A DNA stretch of 64,000 nucleotides from contig NZ_CP067412.1 of NCBI RefSeq assembly GCF_023375815.1, positions 1 to 64,000 of the forward strand, written 5' to 3'. The translations under genes and the position numbers were made by a program. Each line of letters begins with the position of its first letter. Within the stretch, counting starts at the first letter, position 1. Positions 25,819 to 35,022 of the stretch are shown here, piece after piece. The notes under the pieces are model-generated. The model ran no database searches and was not told the DNA's origin. It was given only the letters and a program-made list of their open reading frames with translations. The stretch is from Pseudomonas sp. HS6. GTDB lineage: Bacteria; Pseudomonadota; Gammaproteobacteria; Pseudomonadales; Pseudomonadaceae.

Positions 25819-27159
25819 TTACTCAGCCGCTGGCTCTGCCGGCTTGCGGCGCTTGAGCGGGGCCATGCCGTCGCTGCTCACCAGAGAATCCGGCTTCGGA
25901 CGGTTGGCGCTCTTGCGCTTGGTTGGCGTCTTGGCGGCGGTTTTCTTCTTGTCGCCCTTGGCGTCGGTCTTTTTCTTCTTCACGCCGACGGCTTTGCCCG
26001 AGGCCTTGACCTTTTTCGGTCCGCCGTAGGTGCCTTTGACTTCCTTGATGGTGCGGCGCTCGAAGCTCTGCTTCAGATAACGCTCGATGCTCGACATCAG
26101 GTTCCAGTCGCCGTGGCAGATCAGCGAGATCGCCAGACCGTCGTTGCCGGCACGGCCGGTACGACCAATACGGTGCACGTATTCGTCGCCGCTGCGTGGC
26201 ATGTCGAAGTTGATCACCAGATCCAGACCATCAACGTCCAGACCACGGGCCGCCACGTCGGTGGCCACCAGGATCTTCACGCCGCCCTGCTTCAGACGGT
26301 CGATCGCCAGTTTGCGATCCTTCTGGTCTTTCTCGCCGTGCAGCACGAACGCCTTGTATTCCTGAGCGACGAGACGACCGTAGATGCGGTCGGCCATGGC
26401 CCGGGTGTTGGTGAAGACGATGGCCTTCTGGTAGGTCTCGTTGGCCAGCAGCCAGTTCACGATCTGTTCTTTGTGCTGGTTGTGGTCGGCGGTGATGATC
26501 TGCTGACGGGTGGTCGAGTTCAGTTGGCTGACCGCGTTGAGCTGCAAGTGCTCAGGATTGTTCAGCACTTTGCCGATCATCTCGCGCAGGCCGGAACCGC
26601 CGGTAGTCGCCGAGAACAACATGGTCTGCTGACGGTTCGGGCATTCGTCGACCAGACGCTGCACGTCTTCGGCGAAACCCATGTCGAGCATACGGTCGGC
26701 TTCGTCGAGCACCAGCACTTCGACTTCTTTCAAATCGAGGTTGCCGGCGTTCAATTGCTCGATCATCCGCCCCGGGGTGCCGATCAGAATATCCGGCACC
26801 TTGCGCAGCATGGCGGCCTGGACCTTGAAGTCTTCACCGCCGGTGATCAGGCCGGACTTGATGAAAGTGAACTGCGAAAAGCGCTCGACTTCCTTCAGGG
26901 TCTGCTGGGCCAGCTCGCGGGTCGGCAGCAGGATCAGGGTCTTGATGCTGACGCGGATCTTGGCCGGGCCGATCAGGCGGTTGAGGATCGGCAGGACAAA
27001 AGCGGCGGTCTTGCCGCTACCGGTTTGCGCCGTCACCCGCAGGTCACGCCCCTGAAGCGCCAGCGGAATGGCCGCGGCTTGCACAGGCGTTGGCTCGACA
27101 AATTTCAGCTCGGCCACGGCTTTGAGCAGGCGTTCGTGCAGGGCGAATTGGGAAAACAC
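25819..27159 (-). CDS. DEAD-box RNA helicase
   Basis: The 446-residue protein has all DEAD-box motifs: PTPVQAAAIP (Q motif), AQTGSGKT, PTRELAQQ, TPGR, DEAD, SAT and HRIGRTGRAG. A Lys-rich tail of about 70 residues probably binds RNA nonspecifically. I place the start at GTG 27159, with GAGG and an 8-nt spacer; the longer frame to 27183 adds residues not typical of the family. It would remodel RNA in ribosome assembly or decay; it is not clearly RhlB, DeaD or DbpA, so I give no symbol. Confidence 0.9.
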   Translation of the reverse strand: MFSQFALHERLLKAVAELKFVEPTPVQAAAIPLALQGRDLRVTAQTGSGKTAAFVLPILNRLIGPAKIRVSIKTLILLPTRELAQQTLKEVERFSQFTFIKSGLITGGEDFKVQAAMLRKVPDILIGTPGRMIEQLNAGNLDLKEVEVLVLDEADRMLDMGFAEDVQRLVDECPNRQQTMLFSATTGGSGLREMIGKVLNNPEHLQLNAVSQLNSTTRQQIITADHNQHKEQIVNWLLANETYQKAIVFTNTRAMADRIYGRLVAQEYKAFVLHGEKDQKDRKLAIDRLKQGGVKILVATDVAARGLDVDGLDLVINFDMPRSGDEYVHRIGRTGRAGNDGLAISLICHGDWNLMSSIERYLKQSFERRTIKEVKGTYGGPKKVKASGKAVGVKKKKTDAKGDKKKTAAKTPTKRKSANRPKPDSLVSSDGMAPLKRRKPAEPAAE

Positions 27160-27350
27160 GGGTGCTACCTCGAAGATATGCAAAAAATCAGCTGCATAGG
27201 TTACCGGTTTCGAGCGCTCAGGCCGAGTTTCTTTGTGAAATCAGCCGTAATCAGTGGCTTTTTTGTTGCTCGATTTGTCTCCAACGGTAATACACAGCGT
27301 CTTAAATGCTCTAATCGTCCGTCGCGTCTTACAGAAGAATCGTCTCTCTC

Positions 27351-28649
27351 ATGGATTTCAAACAGCTCTGGCTCAACGCCCAAGACCTCTGGGGTGCCCT
27401 CGATCAGCACCCGCTCCTGCACGCCGGCCTGGCATTGATCCTGCTGCTGGTGATCGCGCTGGTCCTCGGACGAGTGGCGCGTTACCTGATCCTGCATGCC
27501 AGCCGCATGCTCGGTCGCCAGCCCGCGCTGCACTGGCTCAACGACTTTCGGCATAACAAGGTGTTCCAGCGTCTGGCGCAGATGACGCCATCATTGGTGA
27601 TCCAGTTCGGCCTGCACCTGGTGCCGGAACTGAGCAAAACCGCCACGGTGTTTCTCGGCAATGTCGCACTGGCGTTCACCATTCTGTTCCTGCTGCTGTC
27701 GGTCAGCGCCCTGCTCAATGCCCTGCTGGATATCTACGCCCGCACCGAACACGCCCGTACCCGCTCAATCAAGGGTTATGTGCAACTGGCTAAAATGGTT
27801 CTGTACGTGTTCGGCGCGATCATCATCGTCGCCACCCTGATCGACCGTTCGCCGCTGTTGCTGCTGTCCGGTCTGGGTGCGATGTCGGCGGTGATCCTGT
27901 TGGTCTACAAGGACACCCTGCTGTCGTTCGTCGCCAGCGTGCAACTGACCAGCAACGACATGCTGCGGGTCGGCGACTGGATCGAAATGCCGCAAGTCGG
28001 CGCCGATGGCGATGTGGTCGACATCACCCTGCACACGGTCAAGGTGCAGAACTTTGACAAAACCATCGTCTCGATCCCGACCTGGCGCCTGATGTCCGAG
28101 TCGTTCAGAAACTGGCGCGGCATGCAGCAGTCCGGCGGGCGGCGGATCAAGCGCAGTCTGTTCATCGACGCCAGTGGCGTGCGCTTCATCCGCGACGATG
28201 AAGAAGAAAAACTCTCCCAGGTGCACCTGCTGACCGCCTACATGGGCCGCAAGAAAGCCGAACTCAAGGCCTGGAACGAGGCCCAGGGCAACGTCGCGGC
28301 GATGTCGGCCAACCGCCGGCGCATGACCAACATCGGCACCTTCCGCGCTTACGCGCTGGCCTATCTGAAGAGCCACCCGGAGATCCAGCCGAACATGACC
28401 TGCATGGTTCGCCAGATGCAGACCACCGCCCAGGGCATTCCGCTGGAAATCTACTGTTTTACCACCACCACGGTGTGGGCCGATTACGAGCGGATCCAGG
28501 GGGATATTTTCGATTACCTGCTGGCGGTGCTGCCGGAGTTTGGGTTGAGTCTGTATCAGCAGCCGAGTGGTGGGGATTTACGTTCCGGGTTGTTGCCGGC
28601 GGTGTTGGGCTCGGCGCACATACCCGAGGCTGAAAAACATTTGATGTAA
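27351..28649 (+). CDS. MscS-family mechanosensitive channel, YbdG-like
   Basis: The 432-residue protein has about five N-terminal membrane helices and an MscS domain with the pore/beta region reading GDWIEMPQVGADGDVVDITL, followed by KVQNFDKTIVSIP. Length and this pattern fit the YbdG (MscM) branch. It would release solutes on hypo-osmotic shock or serve osmosensing. It is divergent from the helicase gene. A REP doublet follows. Confidence 0.88.
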   Translation: MDFKQLWLNAQDLWGALDQHPLLHAGLALILLLVIALVLGRVARYLILHASRMLGRQPALHWLNDFRHNKVFQRLAQMTPSLVIQFGLHLVPELSKTATVFLGNVALAFTILFLLLSVSALLNALLDIYARTEHARTRSIKGYVQLAKMVLYVFGAIIIVATLIDRSPLLLLSGLGAMSAVILLVYKDTLLSFVASVQLTSNDMLRVGDWIEMPQVGADGDVVDITLHTVKVQNFDKTIVSIPTWRLMSESFRNWRGMQQSGGRRIKRSLFIDASGVRFIRDDEEEKLSQVHLLTAYMGRKKAELKAWNEAQGNVAAMSANRRRMTNIGTFRAYALAYLKSHPEIQPNMTCMVRQMQTTAQGIPLEIYCFTTTTVWADYERIQGDIFDYLLAVLPEFGLSLYQQPSGGDLRSGLLPAVLGSAHIPEAEKHLM

Positions 28650-28660
28650 CACCGCAAAAC

Positions 28661-28753
28661 CCTGTGGGAGCGGGCTTGCCCGCGATGAGGGTGCATCAGC
28701 AACAAATTCGTTGACTGACACTCCGCCATCGCGGGCAAGCCCGCTCCCACAGG
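28661..28753. repeat. REP doublet
   Basis: Inverted arms GTGGGAGCGGGCTTGCCCGC and complement flank about 50 bp between the convergent channel and hydrolase genes. Confidence 0.88.
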
Positions 28754-28780
28754 GATTGCATTCAGCTCAGAAGTGGCGTG

Positions 28781-29425
28781 TTACTTGGCCTGACGCTGCG
28801 GCGCCTTGTGCACCATGGTGTAGGCGTAGTCGACACCCATGCCGTACGCGCCGCTGTGTTCCAGCACCAAGTCCATCACTGCCTGATAAGTGTCTTTGTG
28901 CGCCCAGTCACGCTGGTACTCGAGCAGCACTTGCTGCCAGGTCACCGGCACCGCACCGGCCTGAATCATTCGCTGCACCGACATGTCGTGGGCTTCTTTG
29001 GTGGTGCCGCCGGACGCGTCGGTGACGATGTACACCTCGTAGCCTTCGGCCAGGGCTTCCAGGGCCGGGAAGGTCAGGCAGACCTCGGTCCACAGCGCGG
29101 CGATGATCAGTTTCTTGCGGCCGGTGGCTTTCACTGCGTCAACCAGCGCCTTGTCTTCCCAGGAGTTCATCGAGGTGCGCTCGATCGGCTTCTGCTCCGG
29201 GTGTACCGCCAGCAGTTCCGGCCAGATGTAGCCGCTGAAGCTTTCGGTTTCGACCGAGGTGTAGATGGTCGGCACGTTGAAGATCTTCGCTGCTTTGGCC
29301 AGGCCGACGGTGTTGTTCTTCAGGGTCTGACGGTCGATCGACTGTACGCCGAAAGCCATTTGCGGCTGGTGGTCGATCAGGATCAGGGCGGAGTTGGTTG
29401 GGTTCAGCAGTTCACGGATAGACAT
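28781..29425 (-). CDS. Isochorismatase-family hydrolase, YcaC-like
   Basis: The 214-residue protein has the cysteine-hydrolase triad of this family: Asp in LILIDHQPQMAF near residue 20, a Lys in the middle, and Cys in AALWTEVCLTFPA near 118. The fold and length match the YcaC group, whose substrate is unknown. ATG 29425 follows AAGGAA. It is divergent from a LysR gene at 29595, which probably regulates it. Confidence 0.88.
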   Translation of the reverse strand: MSIRELLNPTNSALILIDHQPQMAFGVQSIDRQTLKNNTVGLAKAAKIFNVPTIYTSVETESFSGYIWPELLAVHPEQKPIERTSMNSWEDKALVDAVKATGRKKLIIAALWTEVCLTFPALEALAEGYEVYIVTDASGGTTKEAHDMSVQRMIQAGAVPVTWQQVLLEYQRDWAHKDTYQAVMDLVLEHSGAYGMGVDYAYTMVHKAPQRQAK

Positions 29426-29594
29426 GGCGCGTTCCTTTTGATGTCGTTTCAGAGTTTCGATTGGGTAATGGGTGAGTCGAGTGGCTTGCCGTCTGCGGCG
29501 TTGTTGTCTCGGCTTGGATGTCACTTTAGGGGCTGGCAGATAAAGGGACAATTACCTAAAATCGAGAATCATTGATTCTAAAAAAGGGACAATC

Positions 29595-30482
29595 ATGGAT
29601 CGCATCGAATGCATGCGCGCCTTCGTGGTGACGGTCGGCGAGAACGGCTTTGCGGCCGCCGCCCGGGCCATGGACGTGCCCCGCTCAAAAGTCAGCAAAC
29701 AGATTCAGGCGCTGGAAGAAGCCATCGGCGTACAACTGCTGCAACGCACCACCCGCAGCCTGCACCTGACCGAGGCCGGTGCGGAGTATTTCGAAGCAGC
29801 GCGGGAAGTGATTGCGGCACTGGACGAGGCCGAACAAAGGGCACGGGACGGGGTGGGTGAATTGCGCGGGGTGTTGCGGGTCAACGCGCCAATGTCGTTC
29901 GGCCTGCGGCGACTGGGCAAGCTGATTCCGCTGTTCCACGAGCAGCACCCGAACATCGAGCTGCAACTGGTGCTCAGCGACCAGCAGGTCGATCCGGTGC
30001 GCGGCGGGTTCGACGTGACCATCCGCATCGCCAGCCTGCCCGATTCGACCATGATCGCCCGACAACTGGCGCCAGCGCCGCGGATCATGGTCGCCTCCCC
30101 TGCTTACCTCGAACGCGCGGGCACACCGCAGTCGCCTCAGGATCTGCGCTCACATCAATGCTTGAACTACGGCTATCTGCAGAGTGGCGTCAGCCTGCAA
30201 CTGTGCAACGGCAAGGAGACCCAGCGCGTCAACGTCACTGGCCCGCTGCACGCCAACAATGGTGACTTGCTGGCGCAAGCAGCCGAGGCCGGCATGGGCA
30301 TCGCGCTGCTGCCGGACTTCATCGTCGAAGAAGCACTGGCCGCCGGGCGCCTGGTGCCGGTGCTGTGCGAGTGGCAGGCGCCGGCGATCACCATCAACGC
30401 GGTGTATTCGTCAGCGCGGCGGGTGCCGCAGAAGACGCGCGCGTTTATCGAGTTTCTGGTGGGGCAACTGGCGCCGAAATAA
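29595..30482 (+). CDS. LysR-type transcriptional regulator
   Basis: The 295-residue protein starts MDRIECMRAFVVTVGENGFA and has the LysR helix-turn-helix (VPRSKVSKQIQALEE) and ligand domain of the CrgA-like branch. It is divergent from the YcaC-like hydrolase with a 170-bp gap, so it likely controls that gene. Its end overlaps the convergent pyocin-locus gene by 38 nt. Confidence 0.88.
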   Translation: MDRIECMRAFVVTVGENGFAAAARAMDVPRSKVSKQIQALEEAIGVQLLQRTTRSLHLTEAGAEYFEAAREVIAALDEAEQRARDGVGELRGVLRVNAPMSFGLRRLGKLIPLFHEQHPNIELQLVLSDQQVDPVRGGFDVTIRIASLPDSTMIARQLAPAPRIMVASPAYLERAGTPQSPQDLRSHQCLNYGYLQSGVSLQLCNGKETQRVNVTGPLHANNGDLLAQAAEAGMGIALLPDFIVEEALAAGRLVPVLCEWQAPAITINAVYSSARRVPQKTRAFIEFLVGQLAPK

Positions 30483-31980
30483 TACCGGCAGGGTTTCTGA
30501 ACATCACATACAGGGGCTCGAAGCCCGAGCCCTGAGGGAAAACCACCACATAGTCATCAAATCGAGCAGTTACCGAATCGCTGATTGTCTCCAGCACAGG
30601 CACTGGACTCGAGCGCAGAAATCCCAGCCGCGGCTCCCTTGCATCGTAAGGTGCCGGAGACGTTTCGAGTGTTTCGAGAGGGCACCAGTTTACGGTCAGC
30701 AGCCCGGCTTCATCAGTGGTGAAAGAGTAGGCTCGCACATGTTCATTCCATAACGCACCGCGCACTCGCACATGAGATAACGATTGGTTTGATGCCAGTG
30801 TCACCTGATGCAGCGTCTTGATCTCCCTAATACCTCGGTGCATGGTTTTCGCGGGAACGGTGTAACTTCCGCTGCTCATTCTGAAGGGCATCGCAACGGT
30901 TCCTGCCGTCACCGCCAGTTGCTGCCAATCCAGCCCCTCAAGCGGAAGGAATTCGGCCAAAGGAACGCATACGCCATACCAGCCCACCTCGGCTCTGCTG
31001 GAAAAGTCGAACTGCAGCACCGCTGCATGTTGACGCCGAGTGGCCTCTGCGCCCGAACTGACTTGCCAGGTCAAGTCTGCCACGACTGAACGAATGGACT
31101 TTTGCAGTTCGATTCGATGCTCTTCCAGTGATCCTGACAAAGCACCGTCGAGCATGATCGCCGGGCGTGCGTTAGCGTGCGCGAGTGGTGCAAACAGGTT
31201 TACTGGCAACCGCAGCGGCCCGACTCCCTGATTACGCTGCTCGATCAGACATGCCTGCGCAGTCGTCAACAATGACTCTGCTTCAATTTGAGCCACTGAC
31301 AAACGCTGATAGAGATCATTTGACCTAGCCGAAAAGCGGTCGCCCGTGGTACTGACTTGCAGGGCAATATTTTGCCATTGCCCCTGCTCTGAACGAGCGA
31401 ACGTCACGTCACGCTGGGCACTCTCTCTTCGGAACTGAATACGCATTTTCCACGAGCCATATCGAACCACGGCGGCACGCGAGTCGGCTTCCGCGACTTC
31501 CAGAGCACGAATATCCGCCTCTCTTTCAAGGAGATCCAACTGAGCACTTTGCCTCTCGCGCATCTGCCGGATTCGTTGTTGCAGTAAAACAAGAGAGGCC
31601 TCTGCAGTCTGTTCTGCTGCAGCCAGTTCCGCGTTCATTTTTTGAACATCCACCAGACTCTGGGCAAGACGCTGCTGCGCCCAGTTCGTTGTCACTGGAG
31701 GACTTACAACGTTGGCCAGAGCCTGCCCTTTGAATATGGCTCGCCCCTGTTGGTGATGCCACGCCTTAAGGTATTCGACAACGGACTCGGATGAGTTGGG
31801 ATTCGAAGTATCCTCCGGATAGAACAGCAGATCGGCCCCTTTGGCGTGACCTGAAATCTGATCGAAATGATTGATCAACCGGTCGTGGTCGACTTTTGCC
31901 AGATCAACTGCCCAGATCCGGTCAACCAATGCCTTGAACTCGGTTTCTGTATATTCATTGAGAGCGGGTTTCAGCTTCAT
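30445..31980 (-). CDS. Colicin-type immunity domain fused to a pyocin-like body
   Basis: This 511-residue protein joins two parts. Residues 1-86 form a complete colicin/pyocin DNase immunity domain (NEYTETEFKALVDRIW, then GADLLFYPED), as in Im2/Im9. Residues about 105-185 are a charged coiled coil. The C-terminal 180 residues resemble the S-type pyocin domain, with HVRVRGALWNEHVRAYSFTT and a final DDYVVVFPQGSGFEPLYVMF. No nuclease follows. ATG 31980 has AAGGAAG upstream. It lies 85 bp after a stand-alone immunity gene and the killer gene on the same strand. It may be an unusual immunity protein or a rearranged remnant. Confidence 0.75.
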   Translation of the reverse strand: MKLKPALNEYTETEFKALVDRIWAVDLAKVDHDRLINHFDQISGHAKGADLLFYPEDTSNPNSSESVVEYLKAWHHQQGRAIFKGQALANVVSPPVTTNWAQQRLAQSLVDVQKMNAELAAAEQTAEASLVLLQQRIRQMRERQSAQLDLLEREADIRALEVAEADSRAAVVRYGSWKMRIQFRRESAQRDVTFARSEQGQWQNIALQVSTTGDRFSARSNDLYQRLSVAQIEAESLLTTAQACLIEQRNQGVGPLRLPVNLFAPLAHANARPAIMLDGALSGSLEEHRIELQKSIRSVVADLTWQVSSGAEATRRQHAAVLQFDFSSRAEVGWYGVCVPLAEFLPLEGLDWQQLAVTAGTVAMPFRMSSGSYTVPAKTMHRGIREIKTLHQVTLASNQSLSHVRVRGALWNEHVRAYSFTTDEAGLLTVNWCPLETLETSPAPYDAREPRLGFLRSSPVPVLETISDSVTARFDDYVVVFPQGSGFEPLYVMFRNPAGIISAPVAPPETR

Positions 31981-32065
31981 ACATTTAAACTTCCTTGTTT
32001 TTTTGCACGTCGCCATGGATGACATCCAGAAAGGTGTCACCCATGGAGGCTCATTTGATATGAAA

Positions 32066-32341
32066 TTACTCTGGTTTGAATCCAGGCTTGTTATTGAGTG
32101 CGCGCCACTCCTTCACTTCTTTCAGGATGCCTTCGAGGCTGTCTTCACGTCCCTCCTTGGGATAGAAGATGACGTCCGAGCGGTCGGGGTGTTCGGTGAC
32201 TAGCTCGAAATGTATTACGCGCCTCATCATGTAGCGATCAAACTCGTCACCAGACAGTTCTTCCCCGCCCTCAAAAAGCTCTGTAAGAAACGCTCGGAAT
32301 TCGGACTCTGTGTAGTCTTCGATACGTGTAGTATTTTTCAT
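32066..32341 (-). CDS. Pyocin/colicin DNase immunity protein
   Basis: The 91-residue acidic protein fits the Im2/Im9 family: IEDYTESEFRAFLTELFEG, a middle helix ending HPDRSDVIFYPKEGREDS, and a VKEWRALNNKPGFK end. It would bind the DNase domain of the killer and protect the producer. Its ATG overlaps the killer stop codon by 4 nt (ATGA) and has GGAGG upstream, the usual coupled layout of bacteriocin genes. Confidence 0.93.
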   Translation of the reverse strand: MKNTTRIEDYTESEFRAFLTELFEGGEELSGDEFDRYMMRRVIHFELVTEHPDRSDVIFYPKEGREDSLEGILKEVKEWRALNNKPGFKPE

Positions 32342-34902
32342 TGCGCATCCTCCCCTCTATGCACCGATATATGTCGCTTTGGCGTCATCACCAATATGTT
32401 TTCCACGTCATAAACTGCGCCTCCCGTCGCTACTGGAATTTTATGATGAAGCTCAAACTTCACTCTTCCCCCATGCTGATCTTCCAGCGCGGGAAAAGGT
32501 GCAGTTCCCTTACGCATGAACCTGAGATTGGTCCTGTTAAACTGCGACACAAGAAACTCGTCTGCCGCCACAGCTTTCCAAAATGCCTCCCTGAACCGAT
32601 GAAAATTGGCAAATTCCCTCCCTCTTAACTGATCAGCAATTTGCGCCGGAATAGGCGCACCCTCGGCCCTGGCACTGTCTCCCAACCAAATCCCCGTAAT
32701 CTGCTGCCCAGTTCCCGTCGCAACTCCCGGATCATCCCTTCGATCCAGAAACAGCACATCCGGCGAAGGCAGCTCCATATCCCCCGGGAACCCCGGAATA
32801 CTCGCACCCACCTGCCCTTCATCAACAGCCGGAAACGTCTCGTTTGCCGGTAGGATCGGGATGAGCGGGTTGCCGGGATAAGCCGTGGCGGTCGAGGGGG
32901 AAATCGGTGTGGTGGTCGGCCCGAGGTGTTCGCTGCCCGGTGGCACCAGAGGTGTCCAGGTTCCGATCCCCACCGGAGGAATCGGCCAAGGCTGGACGGC
33001 GGGTAGAACGCCACGTCGGCCGTGGGCACTTTGCGGCGCGACGATGCTGACCCGGTCGAGATTGAACGGATTCGCGCCAACGGATGCATCGTCCTGAAAG
33101 CGCAGTTCGAACTCGCGGCGTTCGCCCACCCATGTGCTTTTCGGTGCATAAGGTGCGAAGCCTTGCTCGACGCGTTTTTTGTTGACCTCATCGAACTGGC
33201 TGGTGAGTGCCGATTGCTCACCCAATGTCCGCCACAGCGCGTCGCCAAATGCGCCGAACGACTGAATCTCCCGCCCGCGCAACTGGTCGCCGATCTGACT
33301 GGGAATGGCTGCACCGGTACTGCGGCTGGCCGTGTTCCACCAGTCAGCCTTGGCGGGTTGCCCCTTGCCGGTGACGACGCCCGCGCCCAACGGTAGCAGG
33401 TTGAAGGACAGGTACATCGGCGCCGAACCCGGCACGCAGATGATGCAGTCCTGAATGCGCAGGTCGACGCCCTTCGGCAAGTCCTGAACAACAGGTGGCA
33501 GCAGTGCTATCCGGCCCTGGCTCGAAACCTCTTTGGCGATGCTCGTATCAGGCGTGAACTGCAGGTGTCGGGCCGGTGAGCCGGGGACTTCTGCGGTGTA
33601 GTTGCCCGTCAGCGGATCAGGCACCGCGTTGATGACCGGCACACTGGGGCTGATCTCATTACCAGTGGTGACGGCAATGACGGCGGTACCTTGTGGTACG
33701 GCCTCGGGTTTGAGCCGATAAGGCATGTCCACCGACCCACCGGAATCAGCGATCGAGCGCAGCGCCTGCTCATCGGAAAGCCCCAGCACCTGGGCAGGCA
33801 CGGCGACAGACTGAAACAATCGTCGTCGCTGCTCCGGTGTCAGTTCTCCATCGCCCAGCGTTGGCGAGTACACCAACCCGGCAACCAATACCGTGGACGG
33901 ATGGGGAACCAACATGGCGAGAGGAAGGTGTTTGACCGCTTGCCGTACACCTGCCTCGATGAGTGCACCCGCTTGCTGGGCAACAAGTGCCCCGGTACGC
34001 GTCAACACCATCGCGCCGTGCGTCATCGACGACAGCGGAACGGTCAGCGTATTGGCTTGTCGGGTTCGACTGACCCGTGCATCTTCATCGGCCTGTTGCT
34101 TGAATCGGACCCGTGCCTCGCGCTGCGCAGCGTATTGGCGCTGAGCCTCCCAAACCGCTTCCCTGGCATGCCAGACCACAGTCTGTTCGGCATGATGCCT
34201 GGCCAGCGCAACAGACTTTTCCCGCAGGGTATGAATCTGCGAGGTCAATAAGCGCGCGTCATGGGCGGCGTTGTACGCGCTTTCCCAGATCCGGTGGCCA
34301 TCATCGAGCGCTTGGCCAAACTGGGTGATTCGAGTCAGATAGTCATGGGACGAGCGCGTCAGCGGGTCGTGTCCATCGAAGGAGCGGGCTGCCGCATTCT
34401 TTGCATCGAGTTCCGCGGATTTGCGGGCGAGCAGCCCGTCGATTTCGCCTTTTTCCTTCGTGATCAGGTAAAGCTGCCAACGCTCACTGTCATCGCTTTT
34501 CGGTGGCCTGCGCGAAGCGAGGACTTCTTGCTCCAGGGACGTCGAGAGTTGAGCGGCCCTTTCGGCAAAACGACGATCGACTTCGGCCCTGACGGCGTCA
34601 TGTCGTTGCGCCAATCCCGCCAGAAACTGCATCAGCGCCCGATGACGCGCCTGTTCCTGAGCCTGCGTAGCGGCGGCCTGTGCCTGGGCTGCCGCTTCTT
34701 GTGCCTGAGCCGCCGCTTGAGCCTGCTCTTGCTGTTGTTTTTGTCGGTGCGCCGCTTTGGCCCGCGCCCGAGCCTTTTGCTTGCTCTTGCTGACCTTGCC
34801 GAAGCCGCCCGAAACTCCACCGCCGCCACCAAAACCACCACCCGATCCGCCACCCGACGCGGGCGGCCCGGATCGGATGACGACGCTCCCCCGACGTTCC
34901 AT
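32338..34902 (-). CDS. S-type pyocin (HNH DNase) with tandem pseudo-DNase domain; frame broken near start
   Basis: From ATG 34902 the frame encodes 854 residues. A Gly-rich disordered start is followed by a long Lys/Gln/Ala coiled coil (about 35-130), an S-type pyocin region (about 300-510), a pseudo-DNase (about 510-630), a Pro-rich linker and an intact HNH DNase (about 727-854). The live copy keeps His819, His820, Asn835, His844 and His848 (FELHHKIPV, PKRHISVHRG). In the first copy these become Arg, Phe, Arg, Ala and Arg. The best start, ATG 34924 with AAGGAG, is out of frame: a G5 run at 34888-34892 would need to lose one G. Skipping one G gives a natural N-terminus, MAQNNFNDGTSGSVVIRSG. 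Confidence 0.88.
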   Translation of the reverse strand: MERRGSVVIRSGPPASGGGSGGGFGGGGGVSGGFGKVSKSKQKARARAKAAHRQKQQQEQAQAAAQAQEAAAQAQAAATQAQEQARHRALMQFLAGLAQRHDAVRAEVDRRFAERAAQLSTSLEQEVLASRRPPKSDDSERWQLYLITKEKGEIDGLLARKSAELDAKNAAARSFDGHDPLTRSSHDYLTRITQFGQALDDGHRIWESAYNAAHDARLLTSQIHTLREKSVALARHHAEQTVVWHAREAVWEAQRQYAAQREARVRFKQQADEDARVSRTRQANTLTVPLSSMTHGAMVLTRTGALVAQQAGALIEAGVRQAVKHLPLAMLVPHPSTVLVAGLVYSPTLGDGELTPEQRRRLFQSVAVPAQVLGLSDEQALRSIADSGGSVDMPYRLKPEAVPQGTAVIAVTTGNEISPSVPVINAVPDPLTGNYTAEVPGSPARHLQFTPDTSIAKEVSSQGRIALLPPVVQDLPKGVDLRIQDCIICVPGSAPMYLSFNLLPLGAGVVTGKGQPAKADWWNTASRSTGAAIPSQIGDQLRGREIQSFGAFGDALWRTLGEQSALTSQFDEVNKKRVEQGFAPYAPKSTWVGERREFELRFQDDASVGANPFNLDRVSIVAPQSAHGRRGVLPAVQPWPIPPVGIGTWTPLVPPGSEHLGPTTTPISPSTATAYPGNPLIPILPANETFPAVDEGQVGASIPGFPGDMELPSPDVLFLDRRDDPGVATGTGQQITGIWLGDSARAEGAPIPAQIADQLRGREFANFHRFREAFWKAVAADEFLVSQFNRTNLRFMRKGTAPFPALEDQHGGRVKFELHHKIPVATGGAVYDVENILVMTPKRHISVHRGEDAQ
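34888..34892 (-). other. G5 run: probable frameshift at the pyocin N-terminus
   Basis: The minus strand reads TCGGGGGAGC. Translation from the well-placed ATG 34924 leaves the pyocin frame here and ends without a known domain. Removing one G joins residues MAQNNFNDGTSG to SVVIRSGPPASGGG. This may be a sequencing or assembly error, a disabling mutation or a slippery site. Confidence 0.65.
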
Positions 34903-35022
34903 CGTTGAAATTGTTCTGTGCCATACAGTCACTCCTTGTCTGTAGGGCACAGCGTGTCGATCAAGCGGTAATCAGGTGCGGTACATAGTTATCGCGGTGG
35001 AAATAAGGGGTTGATGGGCGAT

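Noticed and set aside
34940..34952. LexA-like box CTGT-N5-ACAG upstream of the pyocin gene
   Set aside because: The LexA consensus needs eight bases between the halves; here there are five.
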